Program-made: the position numbers and the translations under genes | NCBI RefSeq assembly: GCF_024679095.1 | Contig: NW_026111769.1 | Location: 126,501 to 190,500 of the forward strand | Direction: 5' to 3' | Source of the DNA: Eriocheir sinensis | Taxonomy: Eukaryota > Arthropoda > Malacostraca > Decapoda > Varunidae | DNA length: 64,000 nt | Shown: one piece after another, positions 1 to 16,813 of the stretch | Layout: each line of letters begins with the position of its first letter | Position numbering within the stretch: position 1 is the first letter of the stretch | The notes under the pieces: generated by a model | The model's input: the letters and a program-made list of their open reading frames with translations, nothing else | Database searches by the model: none | Told to the model about the DNA's origin: nothing

Positions 1-1595
1 TTTTCTACACAATTTCTAATTACTTCTAATATTATTTTGTATATAGTTTTATATAAATTTACGTTATTTTGTATATTTTGTATATCTTATATTTATACAA
101 ATTACTATTCTTTTATTTTTATTTTGTTTACTTATTTTGATACGAATTTACATTATTTTTTATGTGTATTTTGTATACATTTTTTATACGTATTTACTTC
201 ACATTTGCTGCATGTATTTTGTATATATATATTTTTTTAGAAATCTATTATTTTATGCTGTATTCGTATATATATTTTAAAACAAATTTACATTGTTTTA
301 TATGTATTTTTGGTATTATCTATTTCAATACAATTGCACCTTTTATTGTATGTGTTTTTGTATATTATTTTAATAGGCAAATTTAATTTTTGATGTGTAT
401 TTTAGTATATATTTTTATAAATAAAAAAATGCGTTATTTTATGGGTATTTTGCCTCTTTATTTTCATACAAATTTACATTATTTTATTAATATTCTGTGT
501 ATTTATTTTCATACATTGATTTACATTACTCTATTTCCGTGTAAGCTTTGTACATATTTTTTTATACAAATTTACGTTATTTTAAGTAATATTTGTTTCA
601 TGTATTTCTTCATTCAATTTTACATTATTTTTATGTGTATTTTGTGTATGTATTTCAATGCAAATTTACTCTAATTTTTATGTGTATTTTGTATATTTAT
701 TTTCATACAAATTTAAAATATTTTTATGTATTTTGTATATAGTTTGATGGCTGAAATTTAGGTTATTTTATGTGTATTTTGTATATCTGTTTTATTACAA
801 ATACACATTCTTTTTATTGATATTTTGTTTATTTATTTTGACGCGAAATTTATATTATTTAATGTGTATTTTCTATATATATATTTTTATAACATATTTA
901 CATCATTTCATGTGTATTTTGTATAGTTTTAAACAAATTTATATATTTAATGTGTATTTTGTATATATATATTATACAAATACACATTCTTTTATTGGTA
1001 TTTTGTTTTACGTGTTATTTTGATACTAATTTACATGTATTTTATGTGTATTTTAATATACATATTTATATACGTATTTACTTAATTTTATGTGTATTTT
1101 CTACATATATTTTTATAGAAATTCCACTTTATTTCATGTGTGTATTCGTATATATATTTTGAAACAAATTTACATTGTTTATATGTATTTTTGTATACAT
1201 ATATTTATACTCATTTGCATTATGTAATGTGTGTTTTGTATATATTTTTTAATGCAAATTTATTTTATGTGCATTTTTGTACATATATTTTTATAGAAAT
1301 TTATTTATTTTATGTGTATTTTGTATATGTTTTCTCATAAAAATTTACATTATTTTATTGGTATTTTGTTTATTTATTTTGATACGAATTACATGATTAT
1401 ATGTGTATTTTGTATATATTTTTATTTTATGTATTTTGTACATATATTTCAATTCAAATTAAGCTTATTTTGTGTGTATTTTGTATATCTATTTTCATAC
1501 AAATTTAATTACTTTTGTGTATCTTTGTATATTGTTTTATATAAATTTACCTTATTGTATGTGCATTTTGTATATTTATATTTATACAAATACAC
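1..1595 (+). repeat. Forward-oriented block, diverged units
   Basis: Units read forward but are more degenerate than elsewhere. Odd segments are TTTGCTGCATG near 206, TTTCCGTGTAAGCTTTG near 535 and TTTGATGGCTG near 741. The first ~760 bases follow the same order of variants as 19,570-20,340, including the shared piece TTTTATGGGTATTTTGCCTC. Bases 1,141-1,595 follow 27,870-28,260, with some units missing. Nothing gene-like is seen. Confidence 0.85.
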
Positions 1596-1785
1596 ATAAA
1601 ATAAAGTAAATTTCCATAAAAATAAATATACAAAACACACACTAAATAATGTAAATGCGTATAAAAATATACAAAATACCTATCTAAATTCGTATCGAAT
1701 TAAACTAACAAAATACCAATAAAATAATGTAATTTTTGATGAAAATATATATAAAAAATACACATAAAATAACCTAAATACAAAT
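1596..1785 (-). repeat. Short inverted patch of ~4 units
   Basis: About 190 bases read as ACACATAAAATAA and AAAATACC, the reverse complement of the surrounding orientation. The order of variants, including CGTATCGAATTAA and AAAATAACCTAAATAC, matches the reverse complement of about 27,640-27,850. It looks like a small inversion or an inverted insertion within a forward block. Confidence 0.8.
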
Positions 1786-3068
1786 ACATATTTTGATACG
1801 ATTTGACATTATTCTATGTGTATTTTGTATATATTTTTCATACAAATTTACGTTATTTTATGTGTATTTGTTTATATATTTTGACACAAATTTACAATAT
1901 TTTATGAGTAATTTGTATATATATTTCAAAAGAAATTTACCTAGTTTTATGTGTATTTTGAATATCTATTTTCATACAAACTCAAATTATTTATATGTAT
2001 TTTTGTATATATTTCAATACAAATTTTAGTTAGGTTATGTGTATTTTGTAAATCTATTTTCATTCAAATATATATTTTTTTATTGGTATTTTGTTGATTT
2101 ATATTGATACGAATTTACATTATTTTATATGTACTTTTTATATATATTTTTATACGCATTTACATTATTTAATATTTATTTTGAATATATAATTTTATAC
2201 AAATTCATGGTATTTTATGTGTATTTGTATATATATTTTCATATAAATTTACATTATTTTGTGTATTTTGTACATATATTTCATTACAAATTTACCTTAT
2301 TTTATGTTTATTTTGTATGTGTATTCGGTACATTTATATTTATACACGTTTACTCATACAAATTTATATTATTTTATTGGTATTTTGTTTATTTATTTTG
2401 ATACAAATTTAAATATTTTATGTGTATTTTCGTATATATATTTTTATAAGAAATGCGCTATTTGATTGGAATTTTGCATCTTTATTTTCATACAAATTTA
2501 CATTATTTTATTAATATTCGGTGTATTTATTTTGATACGATTTTACATTATTCTATTTGTTTTTTGTATATATATATTTTTTATACATATTTACATTATT
2601 TAATGTGTATCTTGCATATATATTTCATACAAATTTATTATCTATTATTTATTTTCATACAAATACACATTCTTTTTATTATATTTTGTTTATTTATTTT
2701 GAATTTACATTACTTAATATGTATTTTATATATATATTTTTATACGTATTTACATAATTTCACGTGTAATTTGTAAATATATTTCTATAGAAATCTACGT
2801 TATTTTATGTGTATTCGTATATATATTTTGAAACAAATTTACACTGTTTTATTTGTATTTTGCGTTTTTTTTTCAATACAAATTAACCTTATTGTATGTG
2901 TGCATTTTGTATATTAATTTTAATACAAATTTAATTATTCTATGTGTATTTTTGTATATGTATTTTTATAAAAATATGCTTTATTTTATGTGTTATTTTC
3001 ATACAAATTTAAATTATTTTATTGATATTCTGTGTACTTATTTTGATACGATTTTACATTATTCTATG
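1786..3068 (+). repeat. Forward-oriented block
   Basis: About 28 forward units. It carries the variant series seen in other forward blocks: AGAAATGCGCTATTTGATTGG near 2448, TTGCATCTTTATTTTC, and TATTCGGTGTATTTATTTTG near 2515. It ends abruptly at TATTCTATGTATAACAAAAA near 3,060, where the orientation flips. Confidence 0.85.
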
Positions 3069-4915
<1,847 letters not shown>

Positions 4916-5638
4916 TATATTATATATATTTTTATTGATATTTGTTATTTATGTGTATTTTGTATATGTTTTCTCATAGAAATTTACATTATTTTATTGT
5001 ATTATGTCTATTTATTTTGATACGAATTAAATGATTATTTGTGTATTTTGTACATTTTTTATACGTATTTACATTATTTAATGTGTATTTTGTTTATTTA
5101 TTTTATACAAATTTACGTTATTATATGTGTATTTGTATAAGTATTTTGATCAAATTTACATTATTTATGTATTTTGTTTATATTTTTTAATTCATATTTA
5201 GATTATTTTTTGTGTATTTTGTATATCTATTTATTTTAATACAATATCAAATATTGTATATTTTTTCGTATATTTATTTTTATATAAAATGCGTTATTTT
5301 ATGGGTTTTTTTCATCTTAATTTTCATACAAATTTACATTATTTTATTAATATTTCTGTATTTATTTTTGATACGATTTTACATTATTTTATTTGTGTTT
5401 TGCATATACTTTTATACATATTTACATTATTTAATGTGTTTTGTATATATATTTGATACTAAATTACGTTATTTTAAGTCTATATGTTTATATATTTTCA
5501 TTCAAATTTATATTATTTTTTGTTTATTTTTTATATGTATTTCATTAAAATTTTTACAATTTTTATATGTTTTTGTATTTTATTTTCATACAAGTTTAAA
5601 TTTTTTCTGTATTTTGTTTATAGTTTTATACAAATTTA

Positions 5639-8600
5639 GGTTATTTTAAGTGTATTTTGTATATCTATTTTCATACAAATACACATTCTTTTCATGATAT
5701 TTTGTTTATTTATTTTGACACGAATTAACATTATTTAATGTGTATTTTGTATATATATTTTTATACGTATTTACATTATTTCAAGTGTATTTTGTATATA
5801 TATTTCTATATAAATCTGCGTTATTTTATGTGTATTCGTATATATATTTTGAAAAAAATTTACATTGTTTATGTGTATTTTGCATATTTTTCAATACAAA
5901 TTTACCTTATTGTATGTGCATTTGTATATTAATTTTAATACAAATTTGATTAATCTATGTGTATTTTTGTATATGTATTTTATAAAATATTCTTTATTTT
6001 ATGGGTATTTTGCATCTTTATTTTCATACAAATTTACATTATTTTATTGATATTCTGTGTATTTATTTTGATATGATTTTACGTTATTCTATGTGTATTT
6101 TGTATATATATTTCATATAAAATGTATTTGTTTTCATTTCATACAAATCTACATTATTTTATGTGTTTTTGGTACATGTATTTAAATACAAATTGAACTA
6201 GTTATATGTGTATTTTGTATATCTATTTTGTATGTATATTTTCATAGAAATTTACTCTATTTTATGAGTATTCGTATTTATATTTTGATACAAATTTACA
6301 TTATTGATGTGTATTTTGCATATCTATTTCAATACAAATTTACTTTATTGTACGTGCATTTTGTATATTTATTTTAATACAAATTTAATTATTTTATATG
6401 TATTTTTGTATATATATTTTTATGCAAATATGCGTTATTATATGGATATTTTGCATCTTTATTTTCATACAAATTTACATTATTTTATTGATATTCTCTT
6501 TATTTATTTTGATACGATTTAACATTATTCTATGTGTTTTTTTATATATATATATTTTTTATACATATTTACATTATTTAATGTTTATTTTGTATATATA
6601 TTTTATCCAAATTTACATTATTTTATGTGTATTTGTTTATATATTTTCATTTATATTTACATTATTTTAAGTGTTTTTTATATATATTTTCTACGTATTT
6701 AAATTATTTTATGTATTTTGTATATACATTTTCATAAAAATTACGTTATTTTTGTGTATAAGTATATATTTTGATACAAATTTTATACAAATTCATGTTA
6801 TTTAATGTGTATTTGTATATATTTTCCTTATATTATTTATGTGTATTTTTCATATAAATTTACCTTATTTTATGTTTATTTTGTATTTTTATTTCATTCA
6901 ATTTTAAATTATTTTATGTATATTTGTATTTGTATTTATGTTATTTTATGTCTATTTTGTATATATATTTTCATACAAATTAAATTATCATTTTGGTATT
7001 TTAATTTAATTCGATACGAATTGGAATTATTTCATAGGTATTTTGTATACATATTTTTATACTCATATACATTATCTAATGTTTGTTATTTATATATATA
7101 TTTTTTATACCAAATTTATTTAATGTTCATTTTATATTTTGTAGAAATTACGTTATTTTATGTATATAGTTTTATATAAATTTACGTTATTTTATGTGCA
7201 TTTTGTATATTTATATTTATACAAATACATTCTTTTATTTGTATATTGTTTATTTATTTTTATACGAATTAAAATTAATTTATGTGTATTTTTCCTTCAT
7301 TTTTTTTATACGTATTTAATTAATTTTATGAGTATTTTGTATATGTATTTTTATAGAAATCTACGTTATTTTATGTGTATTCGTATATATATTTTGAAAC
7401 AAATTTACATTATTTTATATGTATTTTGAATATCTATTTCAATACAAATTTACCTTATTGTATGTGCATTTTGTATATTTATTTTAATACAAGTTCAAAT
7501 ATTTTATGTGTATTTTTATCAATAATTTATAAAAAATGCGTTATTTTATGAGTATTTTGCATCTTTATTTTCATTTATATGTTTACTGTATATATATTTT
7601 ATACGCTTTATTTTAATATTTATTTTGAATATATATTTTATACAAATTTAATTATTTATTTGTGTTTTGTATATATATTTTTATAAAATTTACATTATTT
7701 TATGTGTATTTGTTTATTTATTTTAATTCAATTTACATTATTTTATGTGTATTTTGTATACATTTTTTTATACGTATTTACTTAATTTTATGTGTATTTT
7801 GTATATATATTTTTATAGAAATCTACGTTTTTTTATTTGTATTCGTATATATATTTTAAAACAAATTTACATTGTTTTATATGTATTTTTGTATATCTCT
7901 TTCTATACAAATTTACCTTATTGTATGTGCATTTTGTATATTTATTTCAATACAAATTGAAATATTTTATGTGTATTTTGGTATATATATTTTTTTAAGA
8001 AATGCGCTATTTTATGGGAATTTTGCATCTTTATTTTCATACAAATTTACATTATTTTATTAATATTCGGTGTATTTATTTTGATACGATTTTACATTAT
8101 TCTATTTGTTTTTTGTATATATTTTTTTTATACATATCTACATTATTTAATGTGTATCTTGCATAAATATTTTATATAAATTTATTATCTATTATCTATT
8201 TTCATACAAATACACATTCTTTTCATGATATTTTGTTTATTTATTTTGACACGAATTTACATTATTTGATGTGTATTTTGTATATGTATTTTTATACGTA
8301 TTTACATAATTTCATATGTATTTTGTATATATATTTCTATAGAAATCTACTTTATTTTATGTGTATTCGTATATATATTTTGAAACAAATTAACATTGTT
8401 TTATATGTGTTTTTGAATATCTCTTTCAATACAAATTTACCTTACTGTATATGCATTTTGTATATTTATTTCAATACAAATTTAAATATTTTATGTGTAT
8501 ATATATATTTTTATAAAAAATGCGATAATTTTTGGGAATTTTGCATCTTTATTTTCATACAAATTTACATTATTTTATTGATATTCTGTGTATTTATTTT

Positions 8601-9320
8601 GATAAGATTTTACATTATTCTATTTGTTTTTTGTATATATTTTTTTATACACATATACATTATTTAATGTGTATCTTGTATATATATTTTATACAAATTT
8701 ACGTTATTTTAAGGGTATTTGTTTATATATTTTCATTCAAATTTACATTATTTGATGTGTATTTTGTATATGTATTTCAATACAAATTTACCTAATTTTA
8801 TGTGTATATTGAATATTTCTTTTCAAACAAATTTAAATTATTTATGTGTATTTTTGTATATAGTTTTATACAAATTTAGGTTATTTTATGTACACATTTA
8901 CATTATTTAGTGTGTGTTTTGTATATATATTTTTGTGCAAATTTACTTTATTTTATGTACATATATTTTTATATAAATTTGCGTTATTTGTATATGTTTT
9001 CTCATACAAATTTACATTATTTTATTGCTGTTTTGTTTATTTATTTTGATACGAATTACATGATTATATGTGTATTTTGTACATATTTTTTTATACGTAT
9101 TTACATTACTTAATGTGTATTTTGTTTATATATTTTTAAACAAATCTACGTTATTATATGTATTTGTATAAATATTTTGATACAGATTTACATTATTTTA
9201 TGTATTTTGTATGTACATTTCAATTCAAATTTAGCTTATTTTAGCTGTATTTTGTATATATATTTTCATACAAATTTAATAACTTATGTGTATTTTCGTA
9301 TATAGTTTTATACAAATTTA
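5639..9320 (+). repeat. 3.7 kb tandem duplication, copy 1
   Basis: Begins with TTATTTTAAGTGTATTTTG, followed by ACACATTCTTTTCATGATA and TTTTGACACGAATTAACATT. The same series restarts at 9,323. The offset to copy 2 is about 3,682 near 5,640 and about 3,838 near 8,100, so indels of ~150 bp separate the copies. That difference includes a stretch present near 11,300-11,560 that is shortened near 7,570-7,750. Confidence 0.85.
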
Positions 9321-12300
9321 GGTTATTTTAAGTGTATTTTGTATATCTATTTTCATACAAATACACATTCTTTTCATGATATTTTGTTTATTTATTTTGA
9401 CACGAATTAACATTATTTAATGTGTATTTTCTATATATATTTTTATACGTATTTACATTATTTCAAGTGTATTTTGTATATATATTTCTATAGAAATCTG
9501 CGTTATTTTATGTGTATTCGTATATATATTTTGAAACAAATTTACATTATTTAATGTGTATTTTGCATATTTTTTCAATACAAATTTACCTAATTGTATG
9601 TGCATTTTGTATATTAATTTTAATACAAATTTGATTAATCTATGTGTATTTTTGTATATGTATTTTTATAAAAATATGCTTTATTTTATGGGTATTTTGC
9701 ATCTTTATTTTCATACAAATTGACATTATTTTATTGATATTCTGTGTTTTTTTTTATATGAATATACATTATTCTATGGGTATTTTGTATATATATTTAT
9801 ATAAAATGTATTTGTTTTCATTTCATACAAATCTACATTATTTTATGTGTTTTTTGTACATGTATTTAGATACAAATTTAACTAGTTATATGTGTATTTT
9901 GTATATCTATTTTGTATGTATATTTTCATAGAAATTTACTCTATTTTATGAGTATTCGTATATATATTTTGATACAAATTTACATTATTAATGTGTATTT
10001 TGCATATCTATTTCAATACAAATTTACTTTATTGTACGTGCATTTTGTATAGTTATTTTAATACAAATATAATTATTTTATATGTATTTTGTATATATTT
10101 TTTTATGCAAATATGCGTTATTATATGGATATTTTGCATGTTTATTTTCATACAAATTTACATTATTTTATTGATATTCTCTTTATATATTTTGATTCGA
10201 TTTAACATTATTCTATGTGAATTTTGTATATATTTTTTTATACATATTTACATTATTTAATGTTCATTTTGTATATATATTTTATCCAAATTTACTTTAT
10301 TTTATGTGTATTTGTTTATATATTTTCATACATATTTACATTATTTTAAGTGTTTTTTGTATATATATTTTTCTACGTATTTAAATTATTTTATGTGTAT
10401 TTTGTATAAAATTTTTATAAAAAATTACGTTACTTTATTGTGTGTATAAGTATATATTTTGATACAAATTTTTTACAAATTCATGTTATTTAATGTGTAT
10501 TTGTATATATATTTTCATACAAATTTATATTATTTTATGTGTATTTTTTCATATATTTCATTACAAATTTACCTTATTTTATGTTTATTTTGTATTTTTA
10601 TTTCATTCAATTTTAAATTATTTTATGTGTATATTTGTATTTGTATTTATGTTATTTTATGTCTATTTTGTATATATATTTTCATCCAAAACTACATTAT
10701 TTTATTGGTATTTTTAATTTAATTCGATACTAATTTAGATTATATCATAGGTATTTTGTATACATATTTTTATACTCATTTACATTATCTAATGTGTGTT
10801 TTGTATATATATTTTTATGCAAATTTATTTAATGTTCATTTTTGTACATATATTTTTGTAGAAATTTACGATATTTTATGTATATAGTTTTATATAAATT
10901 TACGTTATTTTATGTGCATTTTGTATATTTATATTTATACAAATACACATTCTTTTATTGGTATATTGTTTATTTACATTTATACGAATTAACATTATTT
11001 TATGTGTATTTTTCCTTCATTTTTTTTATACGTATTTACCTAATTTTATGTGTATTTTGTATATGTATTTTTATAGAAATCTACGCTATTTTATGTGTAT
11101 TCGTATATATATTTTGAAACAAATTTACATTATTTTATATGTATTTTGAATATCTATTTCAATACAAATTTACCTTATTGTATGTGCATTTTGTATATTT
11201 ATTTTAATACAAGTTCAAATATTTTATGTGTATTTTGGTATCAATAATTTTATAAAAAATGCGTTATTTAAAGGTATTTTGCATCTTAATTTTCATTTTA
11301 TATGTACTTTGTATATATATTTTTATACGCTTTTACATTATTTAATATTTATTTTGAATATATATTTTTATACAAATTCATGGTATTTTATGTGTATTTG
11401 TATACATATTTTCATATAAATTTACGTTATTTTATGTGTATTTTGAACATGTATTTTATTACAAATCTACCTTATTTTATGTTTATTTTGTATGTGTATT
11501 TTGTATATTTATATTTATCCAAATACACATTCTTTTATTGGTATTTTGTTTATTTATTTTAATTCGAATTTACATTATCTTATGTGTATTTTCTATACAT
11601 TTCTTTTATACGTATTTACTTAATTTTATGTGTATTTTGTATATATGTTTTTATAGAAATCTACGTTATTTTATTTGTATTCGTATATATATTTTGAAAC
11701 AAATTTACATTGTTTTATATGTATTTTTGCATATCTCTTTCAATACAAATTTACCTTATTGTATGTGCATTTTGTATATTTATTTCAATACAAATTTAAA
11801 TATTTTATGTGTATTTTGGTATATATATTTTTATAAGAAATGCGCTATTTTATGGGAATTTTGCATCTTTATTTTCATACAAATTTACATTATTTTATTA
11901 ATATTCGGTGTATTTATTTTGATACGATTTTACATTATTCTATTTGTTTTTTGTATATATTTTTTTTATACATATCTACATTATTTAATGTGTATCTTGC
12001 ATAAATATTTTATATAAATTTATTATCTATTATCTATTTTCATACAAATACACATTCTTTTCATGATATTTTGTTTATTTATTTTGACACGAATTTACAT
12101 TATTTGATGTGTATTTTGTATATGTATTTTTATACGTATTTACATAATTTCATATGTATTTTGTATATATATTTCTATAGAAATCTACTTTATTTTATGT
12201 GTATTCGTATATATATTTTGAAACAAATTAACATTGTTTTATATGTGTTTTTGAATATCTCTTTCAATACAAATTTACCTTACTGTATATGCATTTTGTA

Positions 12301-13163
12301 TATTTATTTCAATACAAATTTAAATATTTTATGTGTATTTTGGTATATATATTTTTATAAAAAATGCGATAATTTTTGGGAATTTTGCATCTTTATTTTC
12401 ATACAAATTTACATTATTTTATTGATATTCTGTGTATTTATTTTGATAAGATTTTACATTATTCTATTTGTTTTGTATATATTTTTTATACATATACATT
12501 ATTTAATGTGTATCTTGTATATATATTTTATACAACTTTACGTTATTTTAAGTGTATTTGTTTATATATTTTCACTCAAATTTACATTATTTGATGAGTA
12601 TTTTGTATATGTATTTCAATATAAATTTACCTAATTTTATGTGTATTTTGTATATTTCTTTTCAAACAAATTTAAATTATTTATGTGTATTTTTGTATAT
12701 AGTTTTATACAAATTTAGGTTATTTTATGTACACATTTACATTATTTAGTGTGTGTTTTGTATATATATTTTTATGCAAATTTACTTTATTTTATGTGCA
12801 TTTTTGTACATATATTTTTATATAAATTTGCGTTATTTGTATATGTTTTCATACAAATTTACATTATTTTATTGCTGTTTTGTTTATTTATTTTGATACA
12901 ATTACATGATTATATGTGTATTTTGTACATATTTTTTATACGTATTTACATTACTTAATGTGTATTTTGTTTATATATTTTTAAACAAATCTACGTTATT
13001 ATATGTATTTGTATAAATATTTTGATACAGATTTACATTATTTTATGTATTTTGTATGTACATTTCAATTCAAATTTAGCTTATTTTAGCTGTATTTTGT
13101 ATATATATTTTCATACAAATTTAATAACTTCTGTGTATTTTCGTATATAGTTTTATACAAATT
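9321..13163 (+). repeat. 3.8 kb tandem duplication, copy 2
   Basis: Repeats the variant order of 5,639-9,320. Diagnostic shared pieces are TTTACTTTATTGTACGTGC (6,344 and 10,025), the near-identical run 8,101-8,230 and 11,939-12,068, and TTTTAGCTGTATTTTG (9,240 and 13,084). It ends where GTATATAGTTTTATAC is followed by TTTACGATATTTTATG instead of TTTAGGTTATTTTAAG. Confidence 0.85.
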
Positions 13164-13722
13164 TACGATATTTTATGTGTATTTTGTATATTTATATTTA
13201 TACAAATACACTTTCTTTTACTGGTATTTTGTTTATTTATTTTGATACGATTTTTATGTGTATTTTGTATTAATTTTTTTATACGTATTTACTTCATTTT
13301 ATGTGTATTTTTATAGAAATCAACGTTATTTTATGTGTATTCGTATATATATTTTGAAACAAATTTACATTGTTTTATATGTATTTTGCATATCTATTTC
13401 AATACAAATTTACCTTATAGTATGTGCATTTTTTTATATTTATTTTAATACAAATTTTAATATTTTATGTGTATTTTGGTATATATATTTTTATAAAAAA
13501 TGCGTTATTTTATGGCTATTTTGCATCTTTATTTTCATACAAATTTACATTATTTTGTTAATATTTTGTGTATTTATTTTTGATACGATTTTACATTATT
13601 CTATTTGTGTTTTGTATATATTTTTTATACATATTTTCATTATTTAAAGTGTATTTTGTATATATTTGATACAAATTTACGTTATTTTAAGTGTATATGT
13701 TTATATATTATCATTCAAATTT

Positions 13723-14369
13723 CCATTATTTTATGTGTATTTTGTATATGTATTTCAATACAAATTTACCTAATTTTATGTGTATTTTGTATATTTATTT
13801 TCATGAAAATTTAAATTATTTTTGTGTATTTTTGTATATAGTTTTATACAAACTTAGGTTATTTTATGAGTATTTTGTATATCTATTTTCATACAAATAC
13901 ACCTTCTTTTATTGATATTTTGTTTATTTATTTTGACGAGAATTTAAATTATTTAATGTGTATTTTGTATATATATATTTTTATACGTATTTACATCATT
14001 TCATGTGTATTTTGTATATATATTTCTATAGAAATCTACGTTATTTTATGTGTAGTCTTACATATATTTTATTACAAATTTACCTTTTTTTTTGTTTATT
14101 CTGTATATTTATTTCATTCAATTTTAAATTATTTAATGTGTATTTTTGTATTTGTATTTAGGTTATCTTAGGTTATCTTTAGGTTACCTTATTTTATGTT
14201 TATTTTGTATATTTATTTCATTCAATTTTAAATTCTTTTATGTGTATATTTGTATTTGTATTTAGGTTATTTTATGTGTATTTTGTATATATATTTTCAT
14301 TTAAAAATTACAATATTTTATTGGTATTTTCTTAATTTAATTCGATACGAATTTAAATTATTTCATAGT
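13723..14369 (+). repeat. 0.64 kb tandem duplication, copy 1
   Basis: Starts CCATTATTTTATGTG and includes TTTTCATGAAAATTTAAATT and a triple GGTTATCTT-type run at 14,161. The same series begins again at 14,370. The offset is 647 at the start and 640 at the triple run. Confidence 0.88.
14161..14190 (+). repeat. Micro-triplication GGTTATCTTA
   Basis: GGTTATCTTA, GGTTATCTTT, AGGTTACCTT lie end to end. Ordinary units have a single TTTAGGTTATTTTATG here. The same triplet is present at 14,801 and 57,255, which marks those three loci as relatives. Confidence 0.9.
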
Positions 14370-15007
14370 CCATTATTTTATGTGTATTTTGTATATGTAT
14401 TTCAATACAAATTTACCTAATTTTATGTGTATTTTGTATATTTATTTTCATGAAAATTTAAATTATTTTTGTGTATTTTTGTATATAGTTTTATACAAAC
14501 TTAGGTTATTTTATGAGTATTTTGTATATCTATTTTCATACAAATACACCTTCTTTTATTGATATTTTGTTTATTTATTTTGACGAATTTAAATTATTTA
14601 ATGTATTTTGTATATATATTTTTATACGTATTTACATCATTTCATGTGTATTTTGTATATATATTTCTATAGAAATCTACGTTATTTTATGTGTAGTCTT
14701 ACATATATTTTATTACAAATTTACCTTATTTTATGTTTATTTTGTATATTTATTTCATTCAATTTTAAATTATTTAATGTGTATTTTGTATTTGTATTTA
14801 GGTTATCTTAGGTTATCTTTAGGTTACCTTATTTTATGTTTATCTTGAATTTTTATTTCATACAAATTAAACATCTTTTATGTGTATATTTGTATTTGTA
14901 TTTACTTTATTTTATGTGTATTTTGTATATATGTTTTCATTAAAAATTACATTATTTTACTGGTATTTTATTAATTTATTTTGATACGAATTTATATTAT
15001 TTCATAG
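14370..15007 (+). repeat. 0.64 kb tandem duplication, copy 2
   Basis: Near-identical to copy 1 until about 14,830, then more diverged (TTTATCTTGAATTTTTATTTC against TTTATTTTGTATATTTATTTC in copy 1). Both copies end at ATTATTTCATAG. The 57,217 segment aligns by offset with this copy, but its downstream bases resemble copy 1 more closely. Confidence 0.85.
14801..14830 (+). repeat. Micro-triplication GGTTATCTTA, second locus
   Basis: Same three-part run as at 14,161, carried along by the 0.64 kb duplication. Confidence 0.9.
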
Positions 15008-16813
15008 GTATTTTGTATACATATTTTTATACTCATTTACATTATCTAAAGTGTGTTTTGTATATATATTTTATGCAAATTTATTTTACGTTCATTTTGT
15101 ACATATATTTTATAGAAATTTGCGTTATTTTATGTATATAGTTTTATATAAATTTACGTTATTTTATGTGCATTTTGTATATTTATATTTATACAAATAC
15201 ACATTCTTTTATTGGTATATTGTTTATTTACATTTATACGAATTTACATTATTTTATGTGTATTTTGTATACATTTTTTTATTCGTATTTACTTAATATT
15301 GTGTATTTTGTATATGTATTTTTTTAGAAATCTACGTTATTTTATGTGTATTCGTATATATATTTTGAAACAAATTTACATTATTTTATATGTATTTTGC
15401 ATATCTATTTCAATACAAATTTACCTTATTGTATGTGCATTTTGTATATTTATTTTAATACAAATTCAAATATTTTATGTGTATTTTGGTATCAATAAAT
15501 TTTTAAAAAAATGCGTTATTTTATATGTATTTTGCATCTTAATTTTCATACAAATTTACATTATTTTATTAATATTCTGTGATACGATTTTACATTATTC
15601 TATTTGTCTTTTGTATATATTTTTTCATACATATTTACATTATTTAATGTGCATTTTCAATATATATTTCATACAAATTTACGTTATTATATGTGTATTT
15701 GTTTATATATTTTCTTTCAAATTAACATTATTTTATGTGTATTTTGTATATTTCTTTTCATACAAATTTAAATTATTTTTGTGTATTTATATATAGTTTT
15801 ATACAAATTTAGGTTATTTTATGTACGCATTTACATTATTTAATGTGTGTTTTGTATATATATTTTTATCCAAAGTTACTTTATTTTACGTTCATTTTTG
15901 GACATGTATTTTAATAGAAATTAGCGTTATTTTATATGTATTTGTATATGTTTTCTCATACAAATTTACATTATTTTATTGATATTTTGTTTATTTAGTT
16001 TGATACGAATTACATGATTATATGTGTATTTTGAACATATTTTTTATACGTATTTACATTACTTAATCTGTATTTTGTTTATATATTTTTAAACAAATTT
16101 ACGTTATTATATGTATTTTTATAAATATTTTGATACAAATTTACATTATTTTATGTATTTTGTATATACATTTATATTCAAATTCAGCTTATTTTATCTG
16201 TATTTTGTATATCTATTTTCATACGAATTTAATTACTTCTGTGTATTTTTGTATATAGTTTTATACAAATTTACGTTATTTTATGTGTATTTTGTATATT
16301 TATTTTTATACAAATACTCTTTCTTTTATTATTTTGTTTATTTATTTTGATACGAATTTACATTATTTTATGTGTATTTTGTATACATTTTCTTTTACGT
16401 ATTTACTTCATTTTATGTGTATTTTGTATATATATTTTTATACAGATCTACGTTATTTTATGTGTATTCGTATATTAATTTTGAAACAAATTTACATTGT
16501 TTTATATGTATTTTGCATATCTATTTTAATACAGATTTACCTTATTGTATGTGTATTTTGTATATTTATTTTAATACAAATTAATTTTTTCATGTGTATT
16601 TTGGTATATATATTTTTATAAAAATGCGTTATTTAATGGGTATTTTGCATCTTTATTTTCATACAAATTTACATTGTTTTATTAATATTCTGTGTATTAA
16701 TTATGATACGATTTTACATTATTCTATTTGTGTTTTGTATATATTTTTTTATACATATTTACATTATTTAATGTGTATTTTGTATATTTTAAAACAAATT
16801 TACGTTATTTTTT

